Positions 1 through 9,019 of a stretch of 64,000 bases of DNA are shown here, piece after piece. Positions within the stretch are counted from its first letter, which is position 1. Every line of letters starts with the position of its first letter. The stretch comes from UBA5078 sp033721235 (GTDB lineage Bacteria > Pseudomonadota > Gammaproteobacteria > Pseudomonadales > Pseudohongiellaceae), in the NCBI GenBank assembly GCA_033721235.1, contig JAWWAY010000004.1:1-64000 (forward strand), in the 5' to 3' direction. A model generated the notes under the pieces. It saw nothing but the letters and a program-made list of their open reading frames with translations. It was not told the origin of the DNA and ran no database searches. The position numbers and the translations under genes were made by a program.

Positions 1-2802
1 CCAGAAGTTGAAGAGGTCGTAGTAACCGGCTCCTTCATCCGTCGCACAGAAGGCTTCCGTGCGGCTTCACCAGTCACTCAACTTTCAGCTGAAGATCTAG
101 CAACTGAAGGTACTCCAAACATGGGTGACGTGATTAACAACCTGAGCTTCAACAACGGCTCCACGGTTACACAGAACTCTTTTACAGGTGCTTCTAGTGG
201 TTCCACGTCTATCAACCTTCGTGGTCTGGGATCAGGCGCTACATTGAACTTGGTTGACGGTATTCGTGTTATCGGCACTAACGTTAACCGTTTCCTTCCA
301 CAAATCGCTATCCAACGTCTTGATATCGTAACAGATGGTGCTGCGGCACTATACGGTAACCAAGCGGTTGCGGGTGTTGTAAACTTTGTACCACGTACTT
401 CTTACGATGGCGTTAAAGTTGAGCTATACCGTCAAGGCGATTCTCGTGGTGACTACCGCGATACAACAATCAGCTTCTTGGCTGGTACAGAGTGGAACGG
501 CGTAAGCGTCGTTGCAGCTGCCGATTGGCGTACTAACAACAACTTGAAGATGATCGATCGTCCAGACCAAATGAATGCTGGTCTGACTTCTTCTTCTACT
601 CCTAACCCAGGCCGTTACGCAGTACCTACTCGTGACGCCAATGGTGTTCTAACTGGTTCAACAGCCACTCGCTCTGACCCTAACTGTGGCGGTACTCGTC
701 AAGATCCAACGCAACCACGTAACAACGTTACTGGTTTCACGTTCGGTGGACAGTGCTGGTTTGATTTCGGTGAGTTCTGGGACTACCGTGCCGCACAAGA
801 CCAAGGCACAGCTTTCCTAAGCTTGTCTTATGACGTTAGCTCTGACATCACTATCTCTGCACAGACTAACTACTTCTCGACTCGTAACTACAACCGTGGA
901 TCACCTTCTAACCCAGGTGGTCGTACTGGTGAGCTACCAGTAATTCGTGGTGAGCTACCAGGCAACCCATTCCGCGCTGTAGACGCAAACGGCAATGAGC
1001 TGTTCGCACAAGACGCTAACAACGATGGCATTCCAGATCGCGATGGTAACAACGTTGTTATCCTTGATCCAAACGGTATCGCCTTCAACGAAGACGTAGA
1101 GTTTAGTTCATGGCGCCCATGGGGTAAGCACGGCGTATTGCCAGAGCAATTGAATGGTGATGGCTCTACTGCTGCGGACTCTTACTTCCGCGGTGTTCGT
1201 CAAACCTTCAAGGCTTCTTTCCCAGTGCCTTTCCTAGAAGATTGGCAAGGTAACGCGGCTTATGCGTTCTCTGTATTGCAGAACAACAGCCGTGCTAACA
1301 ACTTCAGCCTAGGTGCTTTTACAGATGGCCTAAACTGTGATGTTGTGAATGCGCCAGAAACATGTTTCAACCCATTCGTTTCAACTAGCCCTGATACTTT
1401 GAACGATCAAGACTTGGTTAACTCTACTTACACACAACACCGTGTAAATAACGAAGACCGTCTACAAACTCTTGATATCGTTCTTAACGGTGAAATCCTA
1501 CCTGACTCAATTGAGCTTCCAGGTGGTACAATTGGTGCTGCTGTTGGTTACCAATACCGTGAAGACCGTGTTAACGAAACTCCTGCTTACGACCGCTTGA
1601 CTGGTGATACGTTCATCGGTAACCAATTGCGTCCATTCAGCGCAGCGGTTGATGTTGATGCATGGTTTGCTGAGTTATCACTACCTGTGCACGACACTCT
1701 AGAGCTTCAACTAGCTGTTCGTAACGAGAAGTACTCTACTGGTTACGACTCTACTGATCCTAAGTATGGTCTAGTTTGGACTCCACTCGACTTCTTGACT
1801 CTACGTGCCAGCATGGGTAGCTCGTTCATCGCGCCTACTCTTGAGCAACGTTTCGGTCAGCAAGAATGTGGTCTGTCAAACATCTCTGACCCATTCACAC
1901 CGTTTGCTGCATTTACAGCGAGCTGTTTGGAAGGTAATGCTGCTTTGACTCCAGAAACTGCTGATACTAAGAGCTTCGGTTTCGAGCTTGATCTAATTGA
2001 AGGTATGACTCTTTCTCTAGATTACAGCGAGACTGACTTCGAAGACCGTATCATCACTTATGCTACAAATGACGTGTTGGGACGTGACTTCGCTGCGTTC
2101 CAGGCTGCTACTGGCTTCACTGGTCCAGGCGAGCCAACAACAGCTCAGGTTGAAGCATGGGTTGCTGATCCACGTTCTGACAAGAACATTCAGCGTGATC
2201 CAAACAACGTGAACCAAATCGACCGTATTATCCGTACGACTGCTAACGCAACTGGTATGCTTGTACAAGCATACGATATGAAGTTCCGTTACTTCATTCC
2301 TACGGATAGCCTAGGTATGTTCAACGTTGCGTTGGATGCTTCTTACTTGAAGACCTATGAGTATCAACTAGATGCCTCATCTCCAGTAGTTGAAGGTGCT
2401 GGCTTCCAGAACGGTATTACTGGTGCTGTACCTCCACTACCTGAGTACAAAGCTAACTTGTCTCTAGGTTGGTCTATGGATCAGCACAGTGCTAACGTAA
2501 CAGTTCGTTATATCGACGATATCGTATACAACGATCCTGCTGCGACTAGATTCGCGTTCCAGCGTTTCTTGCCATTCAGCAACTACCGCACTGTAACTGA
2601 GTTGCGCGCTTCAACAATCGTTGATGCTGCTTACAACTACAGCCAGTACGAAGCGCTAGGTGGCGAGTTCACATTCACAGTAGGTGCACGTAACCTATTT
2701 GATCGTGAAGCGCAGAAAGTACCTCAGTTAGGTGGTGTAGAGTCATTCCTACAAGACCCAACTGGTCGTATGGTATACGCACGTATCACCTACGAAATGT
2801 AA
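1..2802 (+). CDS. TonB-dependent outer-membrane receptor, 5' end missing
   Basis: The reading frame is open from base 1, so the start and signal peptide lie upstream of the window. The first visible residues (PEVEEVVVTGS, bases 1-33) look like a TonB box. A plug domain follows, with the receptor signatures NLRGLGSGATLNLVDG and DGAAALYGNQAVAGVVNFV, and then a long beta-barrel of alternating aromatic/polar strands to the C-terminus. It should take up a large or scarce ligand across the outer membrane using TonB/ExbB/ExbD energy; the ligand cannot be read from sequence. The last residues are ARITYEM, so the usual terminal aromatic residue of barrels is replaced by Met. Codon use is strongly biased (CGT, GGT, AAC, TTC), unlike most of its neighbours, which suggests high expression. 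It stands alone and is followed by a strong terminator. Confidence is high for family, none for substrate. Confidence 0.95.
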   Translation, partial: PEVEEVVVTGSFIRRTEGFRAASPVTQLSAEDLATEGTPNMGDVINNLSFNNGSTVTQNSFTGASSGSTSINLRGLGSGATLNLVDGIRVIGTNVNRFLPQIAIQRLDIVTDGAAALYGNQAVAGVVNFVPRTSYDGVKVELYRQGDSRGDYRDTTISFLAGTEWNGVSVVAAADWRTNNNLKMIDRPDQMNAGLTSSSTPNPGRYAVPTRDANGVLTGSTATRSDPNCGGTRQDPTQPRNNVTGFTFGGQCWFDFGEFWDYRAAQDQGTAFLSLSYDVSSDITISAQTNYFSTRNYNRGSPSNPGGRTGELPVIRGELPGNPFRAVDANGNELFAQDANNDGIPDRDGNNVVILDPNGIAFNEDVEFSSWRPWGKHGVLPEQLNGDGSTAADSYFRGVRQTFKASFPVPFLEDWQGNAAYAFSVLQNNSRANNFSLGAFTDGLNCDVVNAPETCFNPFVSTSPDTLNDQDLVNSTYTQHRVNNEDRLQTLDIVLNGEILPDSIELPGGTIGAAVGYQYREDRVNETPAYDRLTGDTFIGNQLRPFSAAVDVDAWFAELSLPVHDTLELQLAVRNEKYSTGYDSTDPKYGLVWTPLDFLTLRASMGSSFIAPTLEQRFGQQECGLSNISDPFTPFAAFTASCLEGNAALTPETADTKSFGFELDLIEGMTLSLDYSETDFEDRIITYATNDVLGRDFAAFQAATGFTGPGEPTTAQVEAWVADPRSDKNIQRDPNNVNQIDRIIRTTANATGMLVQAYDMKFRYFIPTDSLGMFNVALDASYLKTYEYQLDASSPVVEGAGFQNGITGAVPPLPEYKANLSLGWSMDQHSANVTVRYIDDIVYNDPAATRFAFQRFLPFSNYRTVTELRASTIVDAAYNYSQYEALGGEFTFTVGARNLFDREAQKVPQLGGVESFLQDPTGRMVYARITYEM

Positions 2803-2844
2803 GACCTACGATTCTCTTGTTAACGTAAGTTAACGGTTAATCTT

Positions 2845-2879
2845 AAAAGGGCGGTCACCGAAAGGGGCCGCCTTTTTTT
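2845..2879 (+). terminator. Rho-independent terminator of the TonB receptor gene
   Basis: Arms AAAAGGGCGG (2845-2854) and CCGCCTTTTTT (2868-2878) pair with a single bulged G, enclosing a 13-nt loop and ending in a run of seven T. It lies 43 bases after the receptor stop codon. Confidence 0.88.
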
Positions 2880-3033
2880 ATGTCTGGTGCAAACATATGT
2901 CGCAAAGAAGCTCAGAAGTAGCTGATAATTAAGTAAAATATTTGTGAATTGTTTCGCTTTTTGTAGAATCAATGTTCCTAATCTCGGCATAATTAGGCAC
3001 TATAGCGCTAGTAGAAATTCTTAGGTTGGCAAT

Positions 3034-3375
3034 ATGAACACAGAGAGAAGAGCTCGAGTACGCTATACGGTCAATTTTTCCGCTAATATGCGCGTACCCA
3101 GCAACGCCGGGGTGGAAACGTTTCCCGTCAGCGCCATCAATATGTCTGCTACTTCGCTGGAAGTAAGCTGCGATGCAGCCGTGTTTGATTGCCTGCAGAC
3201 ACAGGAAAGCTTTCCCTATGAGTGTGAGCTGGAGTTCTCTCTGCCGGAGGAAGGTGACGCTTGTATGATGCCTTGCCAGGTACTGCGTTATCGTCGGCTC
3301 TCCCAGCGCCACTATCAGATCGTGCTAGATTTTCTACAAGAGCTTCCTATAGCGCCTGCTGCCCTTGCCGTGTAG
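3034..3375 (+). CDS. PilZ-domain-like protein with degenerate motif
   Basis: This is a 113-residue single-domain protein. The N-terminal basic stretch RRARVRY (about residues 5-11) matches the RxxxR part of the c-di-GMP-binding PilZ motif. INMSATSLEV (about 45-54) occupies the place of D/NxSxxG, but the final Gly is replaced by Ser. The rest fits a small beta-barrel. PilZ proteins normally bind cyclic di-GMP and act as effector or adaptor subunits; the altered second motif means binding may be weak or lost. The gene is monocistronic. Its last 29 bases overlap the 3' end of the convergent nhaA gene. Its target cannot be inferred from context. Confidence 0.7.
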   Translation: MNTERRARVRYTVNFSANMRVPSNAGVETFPVSAINMSATSLEVSCDAAVFDCLQTQESFPYECELEFSLPEEGDACMMPCQVLRYRRLSQRHYQIVLDFLQELPIAPAALAV

Positions 3376-4543
3376 TAATGGAGCGACGCAATAGGATATA
3401 GGCAAAGGCTCCCGATAGTAGCGAGCCTATAATAATGCCAAGCCTTTCATCGAAAACCCGATTCACGCCACTTTCTTCGAAAGCAAGCGAGCCTATGAAC
3501 AAACTCATGGTGAACCCTACACCGCATAGCGCACCAGTTGCATATAAGGAACTCCAGTTCATTCCTTTCGGAATGTCGGTGAGTTTTAGCTTTATCGCGA
3601 CATAGCAGAAACTAAAAACACCCATTTGTTTGCCCAAAAACAAGCCCAAGGCAATGCCTAGAGGCACGCCATGGCCAAGCTGCTCCAGGCCGATTCCGCG
3701 TAGATCAATACCAGCATTAGCGAATGCGAAAACCGGGAGTATGAAAAAAGCGACTAGAACGTGTAAGTCCTCCTCCCAGTCCTTGAGTGGGGATACACTT
3801 GGTTCGTTTTTAGCTCGTAGGGGAATAAACAATGCCAGAATCACACCCGTTAGAGTGGCATGCACGCCTGACTTGAGCATCGACACCCACATAATAATGC
3901 CTATAAGCCGGTAAACGCTGCGCGCCGTCACCTCTTTTCGGTTGAGTATATACAGAATGGGAATACATAGGCCCGCCACAAGTAAAGAACCTAGCGAAAT
4001 GGTAGACGTGTAAAAGATGGCGATGATAACGATGGCGCCAATATCGTCAAAAATGGCTAAAGACGTTAAGAAGATTTTAAGCGTTGTAGGCACGCGAGAG
4101 CCTAACAAGGAAAGTATGCCAAGGGCGAAAGCGATATCAGTCGCAGCGGGTATTGCCCAGCCCGACGTGGCGTCTGAGTCACCTCGATTGATCAGTAGAT
4201 AGACCGCCGCGGGAACTAACATACCGCCTAAGGCTCCTGCACCGGGCAGTATGATGTTGCGCCGCTCTCTAAGTTCACCCTCTATTAGTTCGCGCTTTAG
4301 CTCTAGGCCCACTAGGAAAAAGAATAAAGCCATGAGCCCGTCGTTAATCCACAATAGGAGTGGTTTGCTAACGTTTAGCGCGCCTAGCTGTACGGCAACA
4401 GGCGTTGTGAGCAGGAGGTTGTAAAGGCTGTCCAGTGGAGAGTTAGCTATGATGAGCGCTAATCCTGCGGCTGCCATCAAGATAATGCCGCTGGCGGATT
4501 CGGAATGCAGAAACTTCTCTAAAGCGTTATCGTCCCTTAGCAT
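3347..4543 (-). CDS. nhaA: Na+/H+ antiporter NhaA
   Basis: This 398-residue inner-membrane protein has about 11-12 hydrophobic segments and normal length for the family. It exchanges cytoplasmic Na+ for external protons and so controls pH and sodium. The diagnostic motif AATDIAFALGIL carries Asp135, equivalent to E. coli Asp133. FDDIGAI carries Asp166-Asp167, the paired aspartates of the ion site (E. coli 163-164). The N-terminal NDGLMALFFFLVGLELKRE segment is also typical. The gene is convergent with the PilZ gene (29-base tail overlap). The crystallin-like gene lies about 120 bases upstream on the same strand, but the gap suggests separate transcription. Sodium antiport fits a marine lifestyle. 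Confidence 0.96.
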   Translation of the reverse strand: MLRDDNALEKFLHSESASGIILMAAAGLALIIANSPLDSLYNLLLTTPVAVQLGALNVSKPLLLWINDGLMALFFFLVGLELKRELIEGELRERRNIILPGAGALGGMLVPAAVYLLINRGDSDATSGWAIPAATDIAFALGILSLLGSRVPTTLKIFLTSLAIFDDIGAIVIIAIFYTSTISLGSLLVAGLCIPILYILNRKEVTARSVYRLIGIIMWVSMLKSGVHATLTGVILALFIPLRAKNEPSVSPLKDWEEDLHVLVAFFILPVFAFANAGIDLRGIGLEQLGHGVPLGIALGLFLGKQMGVFSFCYVAIKLKLTDIPKGMNWSSLYATGALCGVGFTMSLFIGSLAFEESGVNRVFDERLGIIIGSLLSGAFAYILLRRSITTRQGQQAL

Positions 4544-4663
4544 TATTATGCGTCCCTTGGTGGTGATAATTTCTGCTTATCATACGCCAGAATTACCGAA
4601 AGAGATGTGTTATTTCAGCCATGAGGCTGCGCAATGCTTATCCGCTATGTGTCTATGTCTGGC

Positions 4664-5293
4664 CTATGTAGCGAAAGGCACGATAATCGTAATACTGTTC
4701 TCATTATTTTCTGTTCTAAGGCCGTTTGCATCCACTGGTTTATCTAGGGCGATACTACGGCTAAATTGGCTAAAGCTGGTCGAATTGGAGCGAAAGTTTC
4801 CAGCGCTATTGGCCAACTCTGTGCGCACAGTAGCCGAGATGGACAAGACATTGGCTTCAAGATTGGTACTGAGTTCTAGCTCTGAGTTGGGCCCATACTC
4901 TACTATGACTTCGTAGGCATCTGTTGTCTCCTGCACTTGAATCTCTGGCATATTGTTCTGAGCGGGAAAAGAAAGCCCCATAGCATTGGAGTTAAAGAAA
5001 CCGTTGCTCGATTGAAATAGGCTTTGCATCTGCTGTTGCATGTTTCGCATCTGGGCGAATGGGTCGCCCGCGAAGCTCGGCCAAGGGTTCATGAGAGAGC
5101 TATCGCTTTGAGCCTGTTCTTGTTGCGCAAGCTCTTCAAGCTCCTCTATGAGGGAGCTGCTATTGTTCTGCTCAGTTTGTAAGGAATTTAGGTCTTGAGA
5201 TAGGCTCCAAGTCTTGTAGCCTAGAGCGCCTATAATGACCAGCGCGGCCCCGGCCGCAATAAAAATTGGCGTGTATTTGGGATCTTCGCTCAC
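4664..5293 (-). CDS. Membrane-anchored Hsp20/alpha-crystallin-like protein
   Basis: This 209-residue protein has an N-terminal membrane helix (about residues 8-27, IFIAAGAALVIIGALGY) with no cleavage site. It is followed by a polar Gln/Ser/Glu-rich linker with coiled-coil character and a Met/Gln-rich stretch (about 70-95). The C-terminal domain (about 115-208) has the strand pattern of an alpha-crystallin domain: PEIQVQETTDAYEVIVEY, ELELSTNLEANVLSISA, SFSQFSRSIALDKPV and ENNENSITIIVP. Ordinary bacterial small heat-shock proteins are soluble, about 140-160 residues, and lack a membrane anchor. The topology predicts the chaperone-like domain in the periplasm, where it could hold unfolded envelope proteins. 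The canonical A-x-L-x-n-GVL and C-terminal I-x-I/V motifs are only partly kept (NSITIIVP). The adjacent tamB-tamA genes on the same strand strengthen an envelope role by association only. Confidence 0.65.
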   Translation of the reverse strand: MSEDPKYTPIFIAAGAALVIIGALGYKTWSLSQDLNSLQTEQNNSSSLIEELEELAQQEQAQSDSSLMNPWPSFAGDPFAQMRNMQQQMQSLFQSSNGFFNSNAMGLSFPAQNNMPEIQVQETTDAYEVIVEYGPNSELELSTNLEANVLSISATVRTELANSAGNFRSNSTSFSQFSRSIALDKPVDANGLRTENNENSITIIVPFAT

Positions 5294-5377
5294 TGTATGC
5301 CCTCCAAACGTGACAGTGGATAGAAAGAGTCGCTTCTTAAATAGCCTAAATAGGGACGGTCACTGGAAAGTTCAAGC

Positions 5378-8300
5378 CTAGCGTTCGACAGTATAGTTGA
5401 TGTCCACACTCTGCGAGTTGCCGGAGGTAGCCTCGATCTTGACGCGCTCGGAGACGCTGTACTCTAGCGAGACGGTAGACTCCGTATCGAATAAGCCCAA
5501 GCCATAGCGCACAAATAAATCTGGCGTTAGATATTTGCCCAGCGTCAGGCTGGAGTTATTGCTAGCCCCTCCGGTGCTAAGGGCTAGAGTGTCTAAACCT
5601 AGCTGTTCGCGAATATCCGTAGTGAGAGACTGACTTTGCCTAATGCCGAGATTGGCGACTGCGCCAAGTAGGGCGTTGCTGTCTTGTTGGCCGATTTCGG
5701 AGAATGGGCGGTCGGTAAGCATGATAGCGATTATGTCGCTATCGGGGAGGCTAGGAGTTGAGAACAGTTGGCTACGAATATTACGCAGGGTACCGTTCAT
5801 TTGTACGCCGACTTTTGTGCTGTTGGAGCTTCTAGTGGCGCGAATATCTAATGCTGGGTTATTCAGACTACCGAAGAACAATAGTTTACCGTGTTCAATC
5901 TCCAGCGTTTTGCCATAGGTGCGATAGTATCCTTGTGCCACTCTTAACTCGCCGTAGCTTAAGAGAGAGCCATTAGTATTGCGAGACATGTCCAGAGCGC
6001 CCTCAAGCTCAGTAGTTAGGCCGAAACCACTAAAGTGCGCACTATCACCCAGCTCTACTCGTAGTTCGCTAGTAATATTTAACTCTTGCAGTATATTAAA
6101 TTCGCTAGTTGCCGCATTGCGTACTTGTTGCTGAGGTTGCGAAACAATAACGGCGTCAGGTGACACAGTAACAGTGGACTCTGGCAAAGCATCTAGTCGT
6201 AGGTCTACATGGGGGATTTGAATTAAACCCCTAATGTCCAGCGTGTTATCCACGAATTGTGCGGATACATCGGGTGATAAGCTAAGGGTCAGATCCTCTA
6301 CATTGATTAGTTCAAAATTGTCGCCCGTGATAGATGCGTGAATGTTTCTTTCGGAACTAAAAGGCGTATTAATATTGCTGCTAAACTGAAGCGACCCACT
6401 ACCAGATTTAGCCTCTCCAGTGAGCGAAAAATTACCACTATCAGTACCGTTTAGAGACGCATTAATATCGAAGAGCCGAATGCCTAGGGTTGGAATCTCA
6501 AAACCCACTTCATGCGCAGTAATAGTGCCGCTAGCCGCGGGTGCTTGTACGCTGCCATTAATGTCTAGCTCTGAGGTCAGTCTACCTTGAACCTGCTGGA
6601 CATCACTATTAAATGCTTGTAGCCAAGAAAGATCTTCAAGGGTGGTATAGAGTTGACCATCAAGCTGTCGGTCTGCATCGATTGTGAGCTGTCCGTTTAC
6701 TTGCCCTTGCATGGAAAGGCCGGTGTCCGCCAAATCTTCTTGCGTGATTGATACTGATGTTTTTAATAGCCATTGCGCCTGATCGAGCGAGGCGGTAAGT
6801 GTCGCGTCTTGCCATTGCATCGTGCTGGTGCTGTCTTGCTCGTCTTCGCTAGCGCTGGGGCGCGTCAATATTAGTCTCCCGGAGCCAGCATCTATTTTCG
6901 CATCTAAACTAAGTTGATCTAATGCCAGATTAGCGGGTGCACTGACAGAAACAGTGGCCGAAAGCGAACCGGCAATAGAGGCGTTGTCGCTAAAGTGGGG
7001 CAGTGCTAAGGGGAGCTCGCTGCCGCCGGCTGAAAGGGCATTGAACTGTGCGAGATCGAACCCCTCCATGTTTAGCTGAGCGTCTATGTCATCGTCATTT
7101 TGCCAATTGCCTTCTACGCAAATAGATAGCGTGTCGCGGCTCATACATAAGCGCTCAAGGCTTGCGCGAGTAAGGCTTGCAGTTAGTGCGGGGGCTTGGT
7201 TTAGCTCCCAATTACCGTAGTAGGATTGCATCGCTGCGGCAGAGATATTGCCTTCCCACTGCCAAGTTTCGTTCTGTTCGTATGCTCCGCCTGTAAGTGT
7301 AAGCGTCAATTGCTCGGTATCGTGGGTAGCACTAAGAGTTGCCTCATGTGAACCTACTAGCCCGTTGAGGTCCATAGTCGCTTCATCAAGCAGCAGTTGC
7401 CCTAACTGCGCATCTATCAGGCTGAGGGCGATAGTGTTCTGCGCGTCTTGATATGAGCCCGATAGTGAAAGTGCCTCAATTTTGTAATCGCCAAAGGCTA
7501 AGTTCTTTCCCTGTGCAGTTGCATTAATTCTAGGCGCAGCGAGGCTGCCCGTAACCGTGCCAGTGCTGGATACGGCTCCAGACAATGCGGAGTTCAAGTC
7601 TGTTAATGAATTGCTTTGCAGGTGCCAGTTCAGCTCTATGGTGTCTGACCACGCTCCCGAGAGCTCTAATTTTTGCTTGGCGCTATCAATCTCTAAACTG
7701 TCGACAATTACGCCCTCAGGGGACAGTCGCGCGCTAGCGCGTGCAGAGACGGGATAGTCGCTTAATATCGCGGAGAACGCGTCTAATGTAATAGAGGAGC
7801 GCCACCCATCGTCCCCTAGGTTTGCTGTGATTTGGCCGGCGCTTGATATCTGTCTTAGATCAATAGTACTACCCAGTAATTGCTCGTAGTTTGCCAGGCT
7901 GTTTTCTCGCACCGTAAAACCTAGTTGCGTCTGGAGCTGATTTTGCCAGTTAATCTCGCCAGTAGCGCTAATGGCACCGGTCGAGGAGCTAAGGTCAATT
8001 TCATTCAGAGCTATAGAATCTTGCCGCACTAGGGAATCCCACGATAACGCAAAATCCAGAGGGGCGAACGTGGACGTAGGGCTGGAAACTCCGATGCCGC
8101 TCTGTCCCGATACGCTAAGCGATGCAAGGGAGCCTGAGGTGTTGAATCGACTTTGTAGGAGTCGCACTCTTAGCTCAGCTGTGTTGGGTAGGGGAAGAGA
8201 TTGTTCCTGCAGTATGTGCTCAGCCTCTATTAGTAGTTCGGGAGATATCTGCACGCTACCGGTAGAGCGGATTGAGAACGGTGCGCGAAATTCATGCTCA

Positions 8301-9019
8301 AAACTCAGTTGCGACATGTCGCCCGTTATTATTAGGTGTCCTTGGGCAGACTCTAAGTCAAGGGTTTGAGGTATTGCCGTATATTGCCACTCCAGGTCTG
8401 CAGCAAATATCAAATTGGCGAGCGACAACTCTGCGCTACCCTGTAGTCGCGCATCAGTGTGTTGAACGTGTAGAGAACTTAGGCTTAGTTGCTGATCTTC
8501 AAGCTGCGCCGAAAGGCGCACGCTGTCGATCATGAGCTCGGAGTCTTGGTTGCTTAGCTTAAGGGAATCAATGCGAAGATCGTCCAAAAAAATGGCAAAT
8601 GGAATGTTTACTTCCGCTTGGCTAGAGACAAGGTCGTGCTGATCCTGTTGCCTGGAGCTTATTGCCAGCTTGTCTACGCTCAGGCGATCTATGTGTAGCC
8701 GACCGAATAGAAGGGGGAAGGGTTGCCAAGAGGCAGTGGCACGGTTTGCATCTATTCTCAGTGTCGGAGAGTTGATTTCCAGGTCATGGATGTCTAAGCC
8801 CCACACTAGATTACCCTGGAGCTCCTTATAACGAATTTGCGTTTGTGAAGTGTTAAAGGCATTGATGCCCTTTGCCACCAACCATTGGCTGCCTGGAGTC
8901 GTGCCAATAAGCAAGGCGAAGCCAACAACGGTCAAGAGCAGTAGTATTAGCACAATGCTAAGAGTGATAACGCTCACCTTAAGCAAGGATTTCTTCATGC
9001 TGGCGGGGGGCGCGATCAT
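5378..9019 (-). CDS. tamB: Translocation and assembly module protein TamB
   Basis: This 1213-residue protein has an N-terminal signal anchor (about residues 9-36), a very long central region of repeated amphipathic beta-strands (AsmA-like/beta-taco groove), and the conserved C-terminal TamB (DUF490) domain with LTPDLFVRYGLGLFD and a final strand SVDINYTVER. TamB spans the periplasm and works with TamA in outer-membrane protein insertion, and is implicated in inter-membrane phospholipid transport. The start at 9019 overlaps the tamA stop in an ATGA arrangement, indicating translational coupling. A second in-frame ATG eight codons in (MKKSLLK) is possible but leaves a gap. Length and order match the usual tamA-tamB operon. 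Confidence 0.93.
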   Translation of the reverse strand: MIAPPASMKKSLLKVSVITLSIVLILLLLTVVGFALLIGTTPGSQWLVAKGINAFNTSQTQIRYKELQGNLVWGLDIHDLEINSPTLRIDANRATASWQPFPLLFGRLHIDRLSVDKLAISSRQQDQHDLVSSQAEVNIPFAIFLDDLRIDSLKLSNQDSELMIDSVRLSAQLEDQQLSLSSLHVQHTDARLQGSAELSLANLIFAADLEWQYTAIPQTLDLESAQGHLIITGDMSQLSFEHEFRAPFSIRSTGSVQISPELLIEAEHILQEQSLPLPNTAELRVRLLQSRFNTSGSLASLSVSGQSGIGVSSPTSTFAPLDFALSWDSLVRQDSIALNEIDLSSSTGAISATGEINWQNQLQTQLGFTVRENSLANYEQLLGSTIDLRQISSAGQITANLGDDGWRSSITLDAFSAILSDYPVSARASARLSPEGVIVDSLEIDSAKQKLELSGAWSDTIELNWHLQSNSLTDLNSALSGAVSSTGTVTGSLAAPRINATAQGKNLAFGDYKIEALSLSGSYQDAQNTIALSLIDAQLGQLLLDEATMDLNGLVGSHEATLSATHDTEQLTLTLTGGAYEQNETWQWEGNISAAAMQSYYGNWELNQAPALTASLTRASLERLCMSRDTLSICVEGNWQNDDDIDAQLNMEGFDLAQFNALSAGGSELPLALPHFSDNASIAGSLSATVSVSAPANLALDQLSLDAKIDAGSGRLILTRPSASEDEQDSTSTMQWQDATLTASLDQAQWLLKTSVSITQEDLADTGLSMQGQVNGQLTIDADRQLDGQLYTTLEDLSWLQAFNSDVQQVQGRLTSELDINGSVQAPAASGTITAHEVGFEIPTLGIRLFDINASLNGTDSGNFSLTGEAKSGSGSLQFSSNINTPFSSERNIHASITGDNFELINVEDLTLSLSPDVSAQFVDNTLDIRGLIQIPHVDLRLDALPESTVTVSPDAVIVSQPQQQVRNAATSEFNILQELNITSELRVELGDSAHFSGFGLTTELEGALDMSRNTNGSLLSYGELRVAQGYYRTYGKTLEIEHGKLLFFGSLNNPALDIRATRSSNSTKVGVQMNGTLRNIRSQLFSTPSLPDSDIIAIMLTDRPFSEIGQQDSNALLGAVANLGIRQSQSLTTDIREQLGLDTLALSTGGASNNSSLTLGKYLTPDLFVRYGLGLFDTESTVSLEYSVSERVKIEATSGNSQSVDINYTVER

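Noticed and set aside
32..2700. Minus-strand frames inside the TonB receptor
   Set aside because: Shadows produced by the strong codon bias of the sense gene.
4449..4916. 155-codon plus-strand open frame spanning the start of nhaA and the end of the crystallin-like gene
   Set aside because: It is antisense to two well-supported genes, and its translation shows no coherent domain.
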